A stretch of 45,380 bases of DNA from an uncultured Prevotellaceae bacterium (lineage in GTDB: Bacteria > Bacteroidota > Bacteroidia > Bacteroidales > Bacteroidaceae). Position numbers and translations under genes: made by a program. Position 1 is the stretch's first letter. The number at the start of each line of letters is the position of its first letter. Shown here in pieces: positions 24,072 through 32,407 of the stretch. The stretch lies in NCBI GenBank assembly GCA_902779455.1, contig CACZBS010000030.1, positions 1 through 45,380 of the forward strand, in the 5' to 3' direction. The notes below the pieces were generated by a model. That model did not search any database, was not told the DNA's origin, and saw only the letters and a program-made list of their open reading frames with translations.

Positions 24072-26486
24072 CTAGAACCTCAGCGTGAGCGAGCCCATGA
24101 GGGTGCGGCCGGCCATGGGTATGAAGCCGATCTGATAGTAGCGGTTGTCATTGGGATGTCCGTAGTCGTCGAGGATGCTGGAGTAGACCCATCCGCTGGA
24201 GGCGTAGCGGGCGTTGAGGACGTTGTTGACGTTGAGGCCTACGATGGCCTCGCGGAGACCCTTTACCCGCAAGGGCAGGCGATAGGAGGCGTAGAAGTTA
24301 GACACGCAGAAGGCTGGCAGGGAGCGGTCCTCGTTCTCGGTGTTGTCGAGGTACTGGCGCGAGGTGAAGTTGGTGTGCCATGTGGCCTGTAGCCCGCGCC
24401 AGTGGAAGTCGACGAATCCGTTGAGGATGGCCGAGGGCGAGAAGGCGAGCGTGGTGCCGTCGTAGTGGATGGGTCGGAAGGAGTCGTCCCAGTCGACGGA
24501 GGCCATCTCGGTGAAGTCCTTCAGCCGGTTCTGGCTGAGTGCGGCGTTGGCTTCGATGGTGAGCAGGGGGAGGACGTCGAGGGCGGCGGTGAGCTCTGCG
24601 CCCATGCGGTAGCTCGACTTGATGTTGGTCGTGAGGGGCTCGCCGATCTCGCTGAGCTCGCCCGTCTGGACGAACTGGTCCTTATAGTCCATGTAGTAGA
24701 GGTTGGCGCCGAGGCGGAGGGTGCGTGTGGAGTAGTTGTAGCCCAGCTCATAGTCGATGAGGCTCTCGGCCTCGGGGAGGGGATACTTGTAGTTGTCGGT
24801 GAAGTTGTTGCGCTCGGGCTCGCGGTGGCTGACGGCGACGGAGGCGTAGGCGAAGTGCGGGCCGGCGGAGTAGCTCAGTCCGGCCTTGGGGTTGAAGAAG
24901 TTGTAGTGCTTGGCGATGTCGAGCGGCTGGTTGTAGTAGCGTCCGCCCTCCTCGTAGAAGCGGTCGTTGATACCGTTGGTCTGGTAGTCGACGTGGCGGT
25001 ATTGGACGTCGGCGAAGAGCTTGAGGGCCATGGTGAGGTCGTAGCTGGCCTTGACGAAGGCGCTGACGTCGTACTTGTCGGCGTTGGAGTCGTAGTATTT
25101 GTAGTCGCCCCGGGCGAGCACCTCGCTGCTCAGCGTCGGGTCGGCCAGGTAGGTGAGGTAGCCGAAGTGGTTGGCATTAAATAGCTGGGCCGACAGTCCG
25201 CCGATGACATCCATGCGCTCGCGCTTGTAGCGGGTGTTGAAGAGGACGCCGAGCAGGTTCTGCGACATGCCTTTCTGGCGGACGGCGTCGGTCTTGACGG
25301 ACTTGCCCTTGGCGTCGACGTAGTCGAGTCCGAACTTCGAGACCTTGCTCTGGGGGCGGAACTCGTCGTAGTAGCCGCGGCCGTAGGTGTAGTGGAGGGT
25401 TCCCGAGGCGGTCCATCCGTTCTGCCAGTCGTAGGCCAGGGAGAGGAGGTTGTGGCTCTGGTGGAAGTTGTCGGTGGTGCGGGGCCAGTAGTGTTGAGAA
25501 TTGGGAGTTGAGGATTGAGAATTGAAGGGGTAGCGCTCGGTCAGGTATTTGCCGTCGGGGCCCTTGACGAAGAGGCCGTTGTCGTCGGTGACGAGGCGCT
25601 CATAGAGCGAGTTGAAGCGTCCGAGTCCGGCGTCCCACATATCGCGGTAATCCTTGATGCCCGTCGCGGTCTGATAGGCCCATGAGCCGTCGTCGTAGTT
25701 GCCGTCCATGAGCGAATAGTCGCCGTTGCCGGCGGTGACGCCGTTCCATGCCTGCCCGGTCTTCTCGAAGTTGCCGAAGTTCTTGTATCTGATGGCAAGG
25801 CCGTCATCCACCCAACTGAGGCCGGCGTAGTAGGAGCCCGAGCGGCCGTCGGTGCCATGAATAAAACCGTCGGTATTGGTCTCGTGGTAGGCGCCGTCGA
25901 GGATGAAGTGGTCCCAGAGGAGGCCCGTGGAGAAGGAGCCACCGACGTTGAACGTGTTATAGGAGCCGTAAGAGCCCGACACCTCGGCCTGTGGGCGCGT
26001 CGAGGGGGCCTTCGAGGTCATGGCGATGGTGCCGCCGAAGGCGCCGTCGCCGTTGGTCGAGGTGCCTACGCCGCGCTGGATCTGCACGCTGCCGAGCAGC
26101 GATCCGTAGGAGTTCATGTTAGCCCAGAAGACGGTCTGGTCCTCGGGCGAGTTGAGGGGGACGCCGTCGAGGGTCACATTGATACGGCTTCCGGCGGCGC
26201 CGCGGATGCGCATATAGACGGAGCCCGTGCCCAGTCCGTTCTCGCTCCAGGCCTGTACGCCGGGTGTGCGTGCGAAGAGGAAGGGCAGCTCCTGGCCCGT
26301 GGTGGAGTGCTGTGCGAGCTCCTGGCGCTTGATGTTGCTGACGGCATAGGGTGCGCTCTTCTGTGTGCGTACGCCGCTGACGACGACTTCCTGGAGTCGC
26401 GACATCTTCAGCGAGTCGGCCTCTGTCTGTGCCCCCGCTGCCTGGGTCATGGCCGCAGCCATGACGCTGAAAAGAATCTTTCTCAT
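24072..26486 (-). CDS. TonB-dependent receptor, probably for thiamine
   Basis: The 804-residue protein has a signal peptide cut at AGA|QTEAD, a TonB box region (LQEVVVSGVR, about 31-40), a plug (about 45-165: YMRIRGAAGSRINVTLDGVPLN, GVGTSTNGDGAFGG) and a beta barrel ending in GSLTLRF. It lies directly under a TPP riboswitch and ahead of a PnuC-type transporter, so thiamine uptake across the outer membrane is the likely role. The barrel contains an inserted loop at about residues 320-332 (FNSQSSTPNSQ) encoded by five heptamers. It lacks the SusC-type N-terminal regulatory domain, and there is no SusD partner, as expected for a small-molecule receptor. Confidence 0.93.
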   Translation of the reverse strand: MRKILFSVMAAAMTQAAGAQTEADSLKMSRLQEVVVSGVRTQKSAPYAVSNIKRQELAQHSTTGQELPFLFARTPGVQAWSENGLGTGSVYMRIRGAAGSRINVTLDGVPLNSPEDQTVFWANMNSYGSLLGSVQIQRGVGTSTNGDGAFGGTIAMTSKAPSTRPQAEVSGSYGSYNTFNVGGSFSTGLLWDHFILDGAYHETNTDGFIHGTDGRSGSYYAGLSWVDDGLAIRYKNFGNFEKTGQAWNGVTAGNGDYSLMDGNYDDGSWAYQTATGIKDYRDMWDAGLGRFNSLYERLVTDDNGLFVKGPDGKYLTERYPFNSQSSTPNSQHYWPRTTDNFHQSHNLLSLAYDWQNGWTASGTLHYTYGRGYYDEFRPQSKVSKFGLDYVDAKGKSVKTDAVRQKGMSQNLLGVLFNTRYKRERMDVIGGLSAQLFNANHFGYLTYLADPTLSSEVLARGDYKYYDSNADKYDVSAFVKASYDLTMALKLFADVQYRHVDYQTNGINDRFYEEGGRYYNQPLDIAKHYNFFNPKAGLSYSAGPHFAYASVAVSHREPERNNFTDNYKYPLPEAESLIDYELGYNYSTRTLRLGANLYYMDYKDQFVQTGELSEIGEPLTTNIKSSYRMGAELTAALDVLPLLTIEANAALSQNRLKDFTEMASVDWDDSFRPIHYDGTTLAFSPSAILNGFVDFHWRGLQATWHTNFTSRQYLDNTENEDRSLPAFCVSNFYASYRLPLRVKGLREAIVGLNVNNVLNARYASSGWVYSSILDDYGHPNDNRYYQIGFIPMAGRTLMGSLTLRF
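25494..25528. repeat. TTGAGAA heptamer repeat x5 in frame inside the thiamine receptor
   Basis: TTGAGAA, TTGGGAG, TTGAGGA, TTGAGAA and TTGAAGG run in register. On the coding strand they are pyrimidine-rich and read NSQSSTPNSQ without stops. Confidence 0.9.
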
Positions 26487-26533
26487 TCTTATCTTTTAAT
26501 TTAGATTAAACAAAATGGGGATTTTTTTACCGT

Positions 26534-26614
26534 TTCATCCCTTCGGCGGCATTATCCGCATCAGGTGCTGAGGGTATCATCTCAGCCCGCCACGTCGACG
26601 GGCACCCCTTGAAT
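26534..26614 (-). promoter_or_regulatory. TPP (thiamine pyrophosphate) riboswitch
   Basis: The minus strand carries the THI-box elements in order: GGGGTGCC, GGCTGAGATGATACCC, CACCTGATGCGGATAATGCC and GAAGGGA. These form the pyrimidine- and pyrophosphate-binding helices of the TPP aptamer. It ends about 47 nt before the receptor start, so control of translation or early termination is possible. It should switch off the receptor and PnuC genes when thiamine pyrophosphate is plentiful. Confidence 0.95.
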
Positions 26615-26621
26615 TCGGCTG

Positions 26622-26629
26622 CAAAGTTA
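26622..26629 (-). promoter_or_regulatory. -7 box of the riboswitch-controlled operon
   Basis: TAACTTTG followed by CAGCC on the minus strand lies just before the TPP aptamer, placing the transcript start at about its first base. Confidence 0.7.
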
Positions 26630-26778
26630 CGAAGAATAAATGAGAAACGAGAAAGAAATCGCAACTAAATGACAATGAAATGTGAAAGAAACAGCGATCG
26701 GGGCTTCTTTCTATTTAAAAGAAATTGGAATAATGAGAATAATTATTCTCAATGTGGTGATAAGTTCCCGACAGCTAT

Positions 26779-26956
26779 CAACGCCCCCCTGCCCCCCTCT
26801 AATCTTAGAGGGGGAGTTATATAGCGTGCATGCCGCCCGCATCCGCTGGTGTCACTGCGCTTCCTGCGGTGCTATCCAACTCACCCTCTAAGCATCTGCT
26901 CCTGCGGTGCTATCCAACTCCCCCTCTAAGATTAGAGGGGGGCAGGGGGGCGTTGA
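26779..26956. repeat. Inverted and direct copies of the GC-rich intergenic repeat
   Basis: 26779-26840 is the reverse complement of 4-66. It is followed by two staggered copies of CCTGCGGTGCTATCCAACTC with CCCTCTAAG, the second leading into the full hairpin and CGTTGA at 26911-26956. The block is thus a large inverted repeat around about 70 bp. The rest of 26640-27068 shows nothing else that I recognise. Confidence 0.85.
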
Positions 26957-27068
26957 AATCTCGGGCGTTTATCATCATATTGATTAATTATTTTTCCGCG
27001 AATGGCGAAACGGCAGCCTTCGGCAGGAAATTATTCTTATTATTCCAATTACTTTCCCTTATCTCTAA

Positions 27069-29684
27069 TCAGAACTCGTCGCCGCCGCCGTAGCCGCCCT
27101 GCGAGCCGGCATCGTCGTCCATGGCGCCGGGCTGGTCGTCGCGGCCGGGGCGCTTCTTCTGGGTCATGTTGCCGAAGTTCCATGTCAGCTGGATCTGCAG
27201 GCGCGGGTCGCGGTGGCCGCGCTGGTGGCGCCAGAAGGTGGGGCCCTCGGTGAAGTTCTCCCATCGGCGGGTGTTGAAGACGTCGCGCCAGTTGAGGGCC
27301 AGGGCGAACCGCTTGTTCAGGAACGTCTTGCGCACGCCGAGGTCGAGCGAGCCGTTGGCGCGGCGGTAGCCCTGGGTGATGACCTGGCGTGAGCGGTAGT
27401 TGCCCGTGGCCTGTATGCTGATGCTGTAGGGCAGGATGACGGAGGCCAGCAGTCGGGCGTCCCATGCGAAGTTCTCGTCGGCGTCGCCCGTGACGGTCTG
27501 TCCCTCGACTGTGGTCTGGAATCCGTCGAGGTGGTAATAGTAGGCGTTGAGCGTGGTGGTCAGGTCGAGGATGCGCCAGAGCTTGTCCTTGAGGATGAGC
27601 TCGGCTCCGGCCCGCTGGCTGCGCGCCACGTTGAGGTTGGTCATGAACATGGTGGGTCGGCCGTCGTAGATGCCCTGATAGCGGATGCGCTGCATGACGT
27701 CGGTCGTCGGGCGGTAGTAGGTGCCGATGGAGAGGGTGTGGGCGGGCCACGTCTTGAGGAAGTTGAGTGAGAACGAGTTGGTGTACTCGGGCGTCAGCTC
27801 CGGGTTGCCGAACTCGATCATCGAGGCGTCGCGCGTGTTCTTGAACGAGTTGAGCTGTCCGCCCCAGGGCCGGCGCAGGCGCCGCGTGTAGTTGAGCTGC
27901 AGCTGCGACGTCGGCGTCAGCTCGTAGTTGAGGAAGAGCGAGGGGAAGAGCTGCGTGTAGTCCTTCTTGAAGGGTGTCTCCTTCTGGTAATAGTCGATGC
28001 TCTTGGTGTCGACGCGCCAGTATTCGCCGCGCAGTCCGGCCATGACGCCGAGTCGGCCGAACTTCATGTTGGCCGTGGCGTAGAGGGCATGGACGTCCAT
28101 GTCGTAGATGAAGCGGTTGTAGAAGTAGGGATCCTCGGCGAGGCGCGCGTCGCCGGGGCTGAGCCGCTCGGCCTGTCCCTGTGCGCTGTATTCGAAGCTC
28201 GACTGCGGCGTGTTCTCATGCGAGAAGCGGCCCTGATAGCCGGCCTCGAGCTTCAGCCGCTCGGTGATCTGGTTCTCATAGTCGAGCTTGGCCTCCCATG
28301 AGCGGTTGTTGATCTCCATGGGGCGGTATTGATAGCTGAAGGAGGTGGGAGCTGAGAACTGAGAACTGAGAGGTGAGAGGTGTGAGGTGAGGAAGGTGGT
28401 GTCGTTGAGGTATTCGTTGGAGCCGTCGCTGGACCATCGGTTGAAGGAGACGACGGCGTCGAGCTTGTGCGTGCCCTGCTCGTTGAACTTATGGGTAAAG
28501 GAGAGCTCGGCGTGATACATGTGGTTGTCGCCGTCGCCCCAGGTCTGGCGGCGCAGCAGGCGGTCGTCGGTCTGTGCGCCGTCGGCGGCGAAGGAGCCGT
28601 AGCGGTAGGTCGTCAGGTTGTCGCTCTCGCGGTTGCCCTGCATGGTCATGCCGCTGAGGGCGAGGTCGTCGTTCTGGGTCAGGTGGAAGGTGAGGCCGGC
28701 GCGGGCGAAGAGGCCGCCGCCGTTGTTGTTGTCGTCGCCCTCGGAGATCTGATAGGTGGCGAAGGGGAAACCTTCGCCCGCAAGCCATGAAGCATCGGAG
28801 GAGGGCGAGGAGGGGGCGGGGGCATCGAGGGAGCGGTAGCGCTGGTCGCTCATGTTCGAGCCCTTGCCTCGGCGACGGCGGTAGCCCAGGTTGGCATAGG
28901 CGTCGACCCACTTCGAGGAGTAGTTGATGTTGCCGCCGAAGTTATAGCCGCCCTGCTGGTTGGCGCCGGCCTGGAGGGAGCCGTAATAGCCGGCGCGGCG
29001 GTCGCGCTTGAGGACGATGTTGATGATGCCGGCGGTGCCCTCGGGCGAATACTTGGCCGAGGGGTTGTCGATGACCTCGATGCGCTCGATGCTCTCGGCG
29101 GGAATCTGCTGGAGGATCTCGGCACGGTTGTCCGAGGTCAACCCGCTCTGCTTGCCGTTGATCCACACCTCGACGCTGGAGTTGCCGCGCAGCGAGATCT
29201 CGCCGTCGGTGGTCACCTCGATGGAGGGGATGTTCTCGAGCAGGTCGGTGACGGAGCCGCCGGCGGCTGCCAGCACCTCGTCGACGGTGAACGTCTTGCG
29301 GTCGACCTCGAGCTTCATCTGCGACCGCTGGCCCGTCACCTGCACCTCGCCGAGCATGCGGGTGTCCTCGGCGATATAGATGGCGTTGAAGTGGTGCGAG
29401 CGGTGCTGCGGGGTCAGCTGGAAGGTGCGCTTCGCCTTCTTGTATCCCACCAGTGTGACGGCGAGCGTGTAGCGTCCGTCCTTGAGGTCGCCGATGTTGA
29501 AGGCGCCGCTGGCGTCGGTCATGGCGCCGCCCACGATCTTGCCGCCGGCGTCGGTGACGCTGATGCTGACAAACTGCATGGCCTCGTCGGTCTGCTTGTC
29601 GATAATCCTGCCGCGCACGTTGCCCTGTGCCAGCATGCCGACGGCAGCGAGCAAGAGCGCGAAGGTCATAATCGTTCTGTTCAT
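27069..29684 (-). CDS. Outer membrane beta-barrel TonB-dependent receptor (carboxypeptidase-regulatory-like, SusC-unrelated)
   Basis: The start is the ATG at 29684 (MNRTIMTFALLLAAVGMLAQ), giving 871 residues with cleavage before Gln. A carboxypeptidase-regulatory-like domain (about 25-110: VRGRIIDKQTDEAMQFVSISV) precedes a plug (about 120-215: LENIPSIEVTTDGEISLRGNSSVEVWINGK, IEVIDNPSAKYSPEGTAGIINIVLK) and a barrel of the outer-membrane-beta-barrel-3 type. The C-terminus is an Asp/Gly-rich tail after LTWNFGNM. There is no SusD partner. Ligand is unknown; relatives are annotated as outer membrane receptors for iron or peptides. A loop at about 431-446 (LTSHLSPLSSQFSAPTS) comes from a heptamer tract. 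The small membrane protein gene upstream shares the transcript. Confidence 0.92.
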   Translation of the reverse strand: MNRTIMTFALLLAAVGMLAQGNVRGRIIDKQTDEAMQFVSISVTDAGGKIVGGAMTDASGAFNIGDLKDGRYTLAVTLVGYKKAKRTFQLTPQHRSHHFNAIYIAEDTRMLGEVQVTGQRSQMKLEVDRKTFTVDEVLAAAGGSVTDLLENIPSIEVTTDGEISLRGNSSVEVWINGKQSGLTSDNRAEILQQIPAESIERIEVIDNPSAKYSPEGTAGIINIVLKRDRRAGYYGSLQAGANQQGGYNFGGNINYSSKWVDAYANLGYRRRRGKGSNMSDQRYRSLDAPAPSSPSSDASWLAGEGFPFATYQISEGDDNNNGGGLFARAGLTFHLTQNDDLALSGMTMQGNRESDNLTTYRYGSFAADGAQTDDRLLRRQTWGDGDNHMYHAELSFTHKFNEQGTHKLDAVVSFNRWSSDGSNEYLNDTTFLTSHLSPLSSQFSAPTSFSYQYRPMEINNRSWEAKLDYENQITERLKLEAGYQGRFSHENTPQSSFEYSAQGQAERLSPGDARLAEDPYFYNRFIYDMDVHALYATANMKFGRLGVMAGLRGEYWRVDTKSIDYYQKETPFKKDYTQLFPSLFLNYELTPTSQLQLNYTRRLRRPWGGQLNSFKNTRDASMIEFGNPELTPEYTNSFSLNFLKTWPAHTLSIGTYYRPTTDVMQRIRYQGIYDGRPTMFMTNLNVARSQRAGAELILKDKLWRILDLTTTLNAYYYHLDGFQTTVEGQTVTGDADENFAWDARLLASVILPYSISIQATGNYRSRQVITQGYRRANGSLDLGVRKTFLNKRFALALNWRDVFNTRRWENFTEGPTFWRHQRGHRDPRLQIQLTWNFGNMTQKKRPGRDDQPGAMDDDAGSQGGYGGGDEF
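28347..28391. repeat. GAGAACT/GAGAGGT heptamer repeat x6 in frame inside the receptor
   Basis: GGGAGCT, GAGAACT twice, GAGAGGT twice and GTGAGGT run in register. The coding strand reads them as SHLSPLSSQFS without stops. Confidence 0.88.
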
Positions 29685-29749
29685 GATTGTGTGTGAAAAG
29701 TCCTGATTCAGTTTTGGCTGACGGCTGCCGGCCCCACCCCACTCCACGG

Positions 29750-30046
29750 CTAGCTGTGCAGCAGGAAGTAGAAGGCGGCGGCGATGACGATGATGAGATA
29801 GCTGCAGCCCTTCCATATCTTGCCGAAGACATAGCAGGCCAGCAGCAGCGCCACGACGACGATGATGTCCTCAGTGTCGAAGCGGATGGGGCGATAGTCC
29901 ATCATGCCGTCCATGCCGTCGAGCTCGTCCACACCGCGGCGGCCCGATGCGCCGTCGAGGTCGTCGTCGTAGTCCTGACCCCATGTGGCCATGGCGAGGA
30001 GCCATCCGCAGACAGCCATATAAACCCTGAAAAGCAATTGTCTCAT
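29750..30046 (-). CDS. Small exported membrane protein of unknown function
   Basis: This 98-residue protein has an N-terminal signal segment (about 1-23, cut at TWG|QDYDDD), an acidic Asp/Gly/Met-rich middle, and two short hydrophobic stretches at the C-terminus (about 61-75 and 80-96). I do not recognise a family. It lies 65 bp upstream of the receptor gene, has its own promoter and no terminator follows, so both are probably co-transcribed. A role with the receptor is only suggested by this linkage. Confidence 0.7.
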   Translation of the reverse strand: MRQLLFRVYMAVCGWLLAMATWGQDYDDDLDGASGRRGVDELDGMDGMMDYRPIRFDTEDIIVVVALLLACYVFGKIWKGCSYLIIVIAAAFYFLLHS

Positions 30047-30084
30047 CGTTACCGGAAATGCCGCAAGAAGTTTTTTTTGCGGTG

Positions 30085-30092
30085 CAAAGGTA
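30085..30092 (-). promoter_or_regulatory. -7 box of the small membrane protein/receptor operon
   Basis: TACCTTTG on the minus strand matches TAnnTTTG and lies 39 nt before the ATG. The leader contains CCGCAAAAAAAACTTCTTGCGG, a small stem-loop. Confidence 0.6.
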
Positions 30093-30134
30093 TAAAATAA
30101 TTATTAAATAAAGGTATATATTAAATTTATTTTG

Positions 30135-30142
30135 TAATTTTG
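30135..30142 (+). promoter_or_regulatory. -7 box of the CoA-transferase gene
   Basis: TAATTTTG followed by CAGCC lies 35 nt before the ATG at 30177, within an AT-rich divergent region. Confidence 0.65.
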
Positions 30143-30176
30143 CAGCCGAAAATCCAAAACAACCTATAAAAACATT

Positions 30177-31682
30177 ATGGCTTACACACGTATGACCGCT
30201 GCTGAAGCAGCAGCACTAATCAAGAATGGCGACCAGATTGCCATGAGTGGATTCACGCCCGCCGGCGTGGCCAAGGCTACGACGAAGGAGCTGGCCAAGC
30301 TGGCTCAGAAGGAGCACGAGGCCGGCCGCGAATTCAAGGTGAGCATCTTCACCGGCGCCTCGACGGGTCAGTCGACCGACGGCGACCTGGCCAACGCTCA
30401 GGCTATCAAGTATCGTGCACCCTACACGACCAACCCCGACTTCCGCAAGCACGTCAACATGGGCGAGATACCCTACAACGACCTGCACCTGAGCCACATG
30501 GCACAGGAGCTGCGCTACGGATTCTACGGCGAGCTGGACTGGGCCATCATCGAGGTCTGCGAAATTGAGGAGGTGGGCGACGAGATGCGCGTCTACCTGA
30601 CCGCTGCCGGCGGCATCAGCCCCACGGCCGCCCGTCTGGCCAAGAAGGTCATCCTGGAGCTCAACGCCTTCCACAGCCCCAACGCCAAGTATATCCACGA
30701 CGTCTACGAGCCGCTCGACCCGCCCTACCGCCGCCCCATCCCCATCTTCAGCGTCGGCGACCGCATCGGCAAGCCCTACGTCTCGATACCCCGCGAGAAG
30801 GTGGTCGGCGTCGTCGAGTGCAACATCCCCGACGAGGCACGCGCCTTCAAGGACAGCGACCCCGTGACGGACAAGATCGGATTCCTCACCGCTGAGTTCC
30901 TCGTCTCCGAGCTCCACGCCGGACGCATCCCCAAGGAATTCCTGCCCCTGCAGAGCGGCGTCGGATCGACGGCCAACGCCATCCTCGGCGCCCTGGGTGA
31001 GGACAAGCACGTGCCCGACTTCAACATCTACACCGAGGTCATCCAGAACTCCGTCATCGAGATGATGCTCAACGGCCGCGTCAAGGACGCCTCAGCCTGC
31101 TCGCTGACCGTCTCGAACGAATGCCTGATGCAGGTCTACGACAACATCGGATACTTCAAGGATCACCTGACGCTGCGCCAGAGCGAGATCTCCAACCACC
31201 CCGCCGTCATACGCCGACTCGGCGTCATCGCCATCAACACCGCCATCGAGGTCGACCTCTACGGCAACGTCAACTCCACACACATCAGCGGCACGAAGAT
31301 GATGAACGGCATCGGCGGATCGGGCGACTTCGAGCGCAACGCCTACCTCTCCATCTTCACATGCCCCTCGACGGCCAAGGGCGGACTCATCTCGTCGATC
31401 GTGCCCTTCGTCACCCACCAGGACTCCTCGGAGCACGACGTCAACGTCATCGTCACCGAGCAGGGCGTAGCCGACCTGCGCCACAAGAGCCCCATGCAGC
31501 GCGCCGAGGCCATCATCGAGAACTGCGCTCACCCCGACTATCGTCCCCTGCTGCGCGAATACCTCCGTCTGGGTCAGGGCGGCCACACCCGCCACTGCCT
31601 CACCGCCGCCTTCGCCATGCACGACACGCTGGCCCGCAAGGGCGACATGCACCTGACGGACTTCTCGGAGTACGTGAAGTAA
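30177..31682 (+). CDS. Acetyl-CoA hydrolase/transferase family, succinate CoA-transferase
   Basis: The 501-residue protein is full length for class I CoA-transferases of the succinyl-CoA:acetate/propionate group. Recognisable parts are GDQIAMSGFTPAG (residues about 19-31), IFTGASTGQSTDGDLA, the catalytic-glutamate region FNIYTEVIQNS (about 282-292), GNVNSTHISGTKMMNGIGGSGDF (about 365-387) and HDVNVIVTEQGVADLR (about 421-436). It moves CoA between succinate and acetate or propionate in the cytoplasm, a step in the succinate-propionate fermentation of Bacteroidales. It is a single-gene unit with its own promoter and terminator. Codon use is strongly GC-biased, suggesting high expression. Confidence 0.94.
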   Translation: MAYTRMTAAEAAALIKNGDQIAMSGFTPAGVAKATTKELAKLAQKEHEAGREFKVSIFTGASTGQSTDGDLANAQAIKYRAPYTTNPDFRKHVNMGEIPYNDLHLSHMAQELRYGFYGELDWAIIEVCEIEEVGDEMRVYLTAAGGISPTAARLAKKVILELNAFHSPNAKYIHDVYEPLDPPYRRPIPIFSVGDRIGKPYVSIPREKVVGVVECNIPDEARAFKDSDPVTDKIGFLTAEFLVSELHAGRIPKEFLPLQSGVGSTANAILGALGEDKHVPDFNIYTEVIQNSVIEMMLNGRVKDASACSLTVSNECLMQVYDNIGYFKDHLTLRQSEISNHPAVIRRLGVIAINTAIEVDLYGNVNSTHISGTKMMNGIGGSGDFERNAYLSIFTCPSTAKGGLISSIVPFVTHQDSSEHDVNVIVTEQGVADLRHKSPMQRAEAIIENCAHPDYRPLLREYLRLGQGGHTRHCLTAAFAMHDTLARKGDMHLTDFSEYVK

Positions 31683-31710
31683 TCATCGCACACCCTCTGC
31701 ATTTATTTAT

Positions 31711-31745
31711 GCCCATATCTCCCGCTGCGGAGGTATGGGCTTTTT
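31711..31745 (+). terminator. Rho-independent terminator of the CoA-transferase gene
   Basis: GCCCATATCTCC pairs with GGAGGTATGGGC around CGCTGC, followed by TTTTT. It lies 28 bp after the stop codon. Confidence 0.9.
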
Positions 31746-31800
31746 CTTTCCACTCACAATTCACACTGAGTCATATTTATTGTCAACAACGAATTATTTC

Positions 31801-32322
31801 TTAACCACGAATTACGCGAATTACACGAATTTATTTTTAAAACAACGAATTAAGACGAATTGCACGAATTAAGACGAATTTTATTTTATTTCACGAATTA
31901 TTTCTATTTCACAAATTATTTTTTCATTTCACGAATTGGCTGCGCACTGGCAATCGCTACATGTAGCAGACAATTCGTGTCAATTCGTGAAATTCGTGTC
32001 AATTCGTACAATTCGTGTCATTAATATTAATTCGTATAATTAGTTTTAATTCGTGTAATTAGTTCAAATTCGTGTAATTAGTTCAAATTCGTGTCAATTC
32101 GTGTCATTCGTCTTAATTCGTTGTTTTTAAAAAGAATTCGTGAAATTAGTTTTAATTCGTGTCAATTCGTGTCATTCGTCTTAATTCGTTGTTTTTAAAA
32201 AGAATTCGTGAAATTAGTTTTAATTCGTGAAATTAGTTTTAATTCGTGACAATTCGTGTCATTCGTCTTAATTCGTTGTTTAAAAAAAATAAATTCGTGA
32301 AATTAGTGTAATTCGTGGTTAA
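31801..32322. repeat. 522-bp AATTCGTG repeat element with inverted ends
   Basis: The element starts TTAACCACGAATTAC and ends in its exact complement GTAATTCGTGGTTAA. Inside, ACGAATT units on the left turn into AATTCGTG units on the right at about 31940-31975, where GCTACATGTAGC forms a palindrome. The units have mostly a 9-bp step (AATTCGTGT, AATTAGTTC). The right half holds an exact 68-bp tandem duplication (32091-32158 and 32159-32226) and a third, diverged copy. No reading frame is present. Confidence 0.9.
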
Positions 32323-32334
32323 GATAAAAAACTG

Positions 32335-32394
32335 GAAAACGGTGCTTTTTGAAGGTAATATAGGGGTATATTACTTTCTAAAAGCACCGTTTCG
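32335..32394. repeat. GAAAACGGTGCTTTTT long hairpin, copy 4
   Basis: The arms ACGGTGCTTTTTGAAGG plus TAATATA and TATATTAC plus TTTCTAAAAGCACCGTTTC enclose a GGGG loop. It is the near-twin of copy 2 (8961-9020). It lies 14 bp beyond the hemolysin III stop codon and is followed on that strand by CCAGTTTTTT, so it probably terminates that gene. Confidence 0.88.
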
Positions 32395-32407
32395 CGGTAT
32401 GGGGAGG

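Noticed and set aside
26530-26630. Cobalamin riboswitch upstream of a TonB receptor
   Set aside because: The CTGAGATGATACCC and CCTGATGCGGATAATGCC elements are those of the TPP aptamer, not of the B12 box.
31801-32322. CRISPR array
   Set aside because: Units are short, degenerate and without unique spacers, orientation reverses midway, and no cas gene is present.
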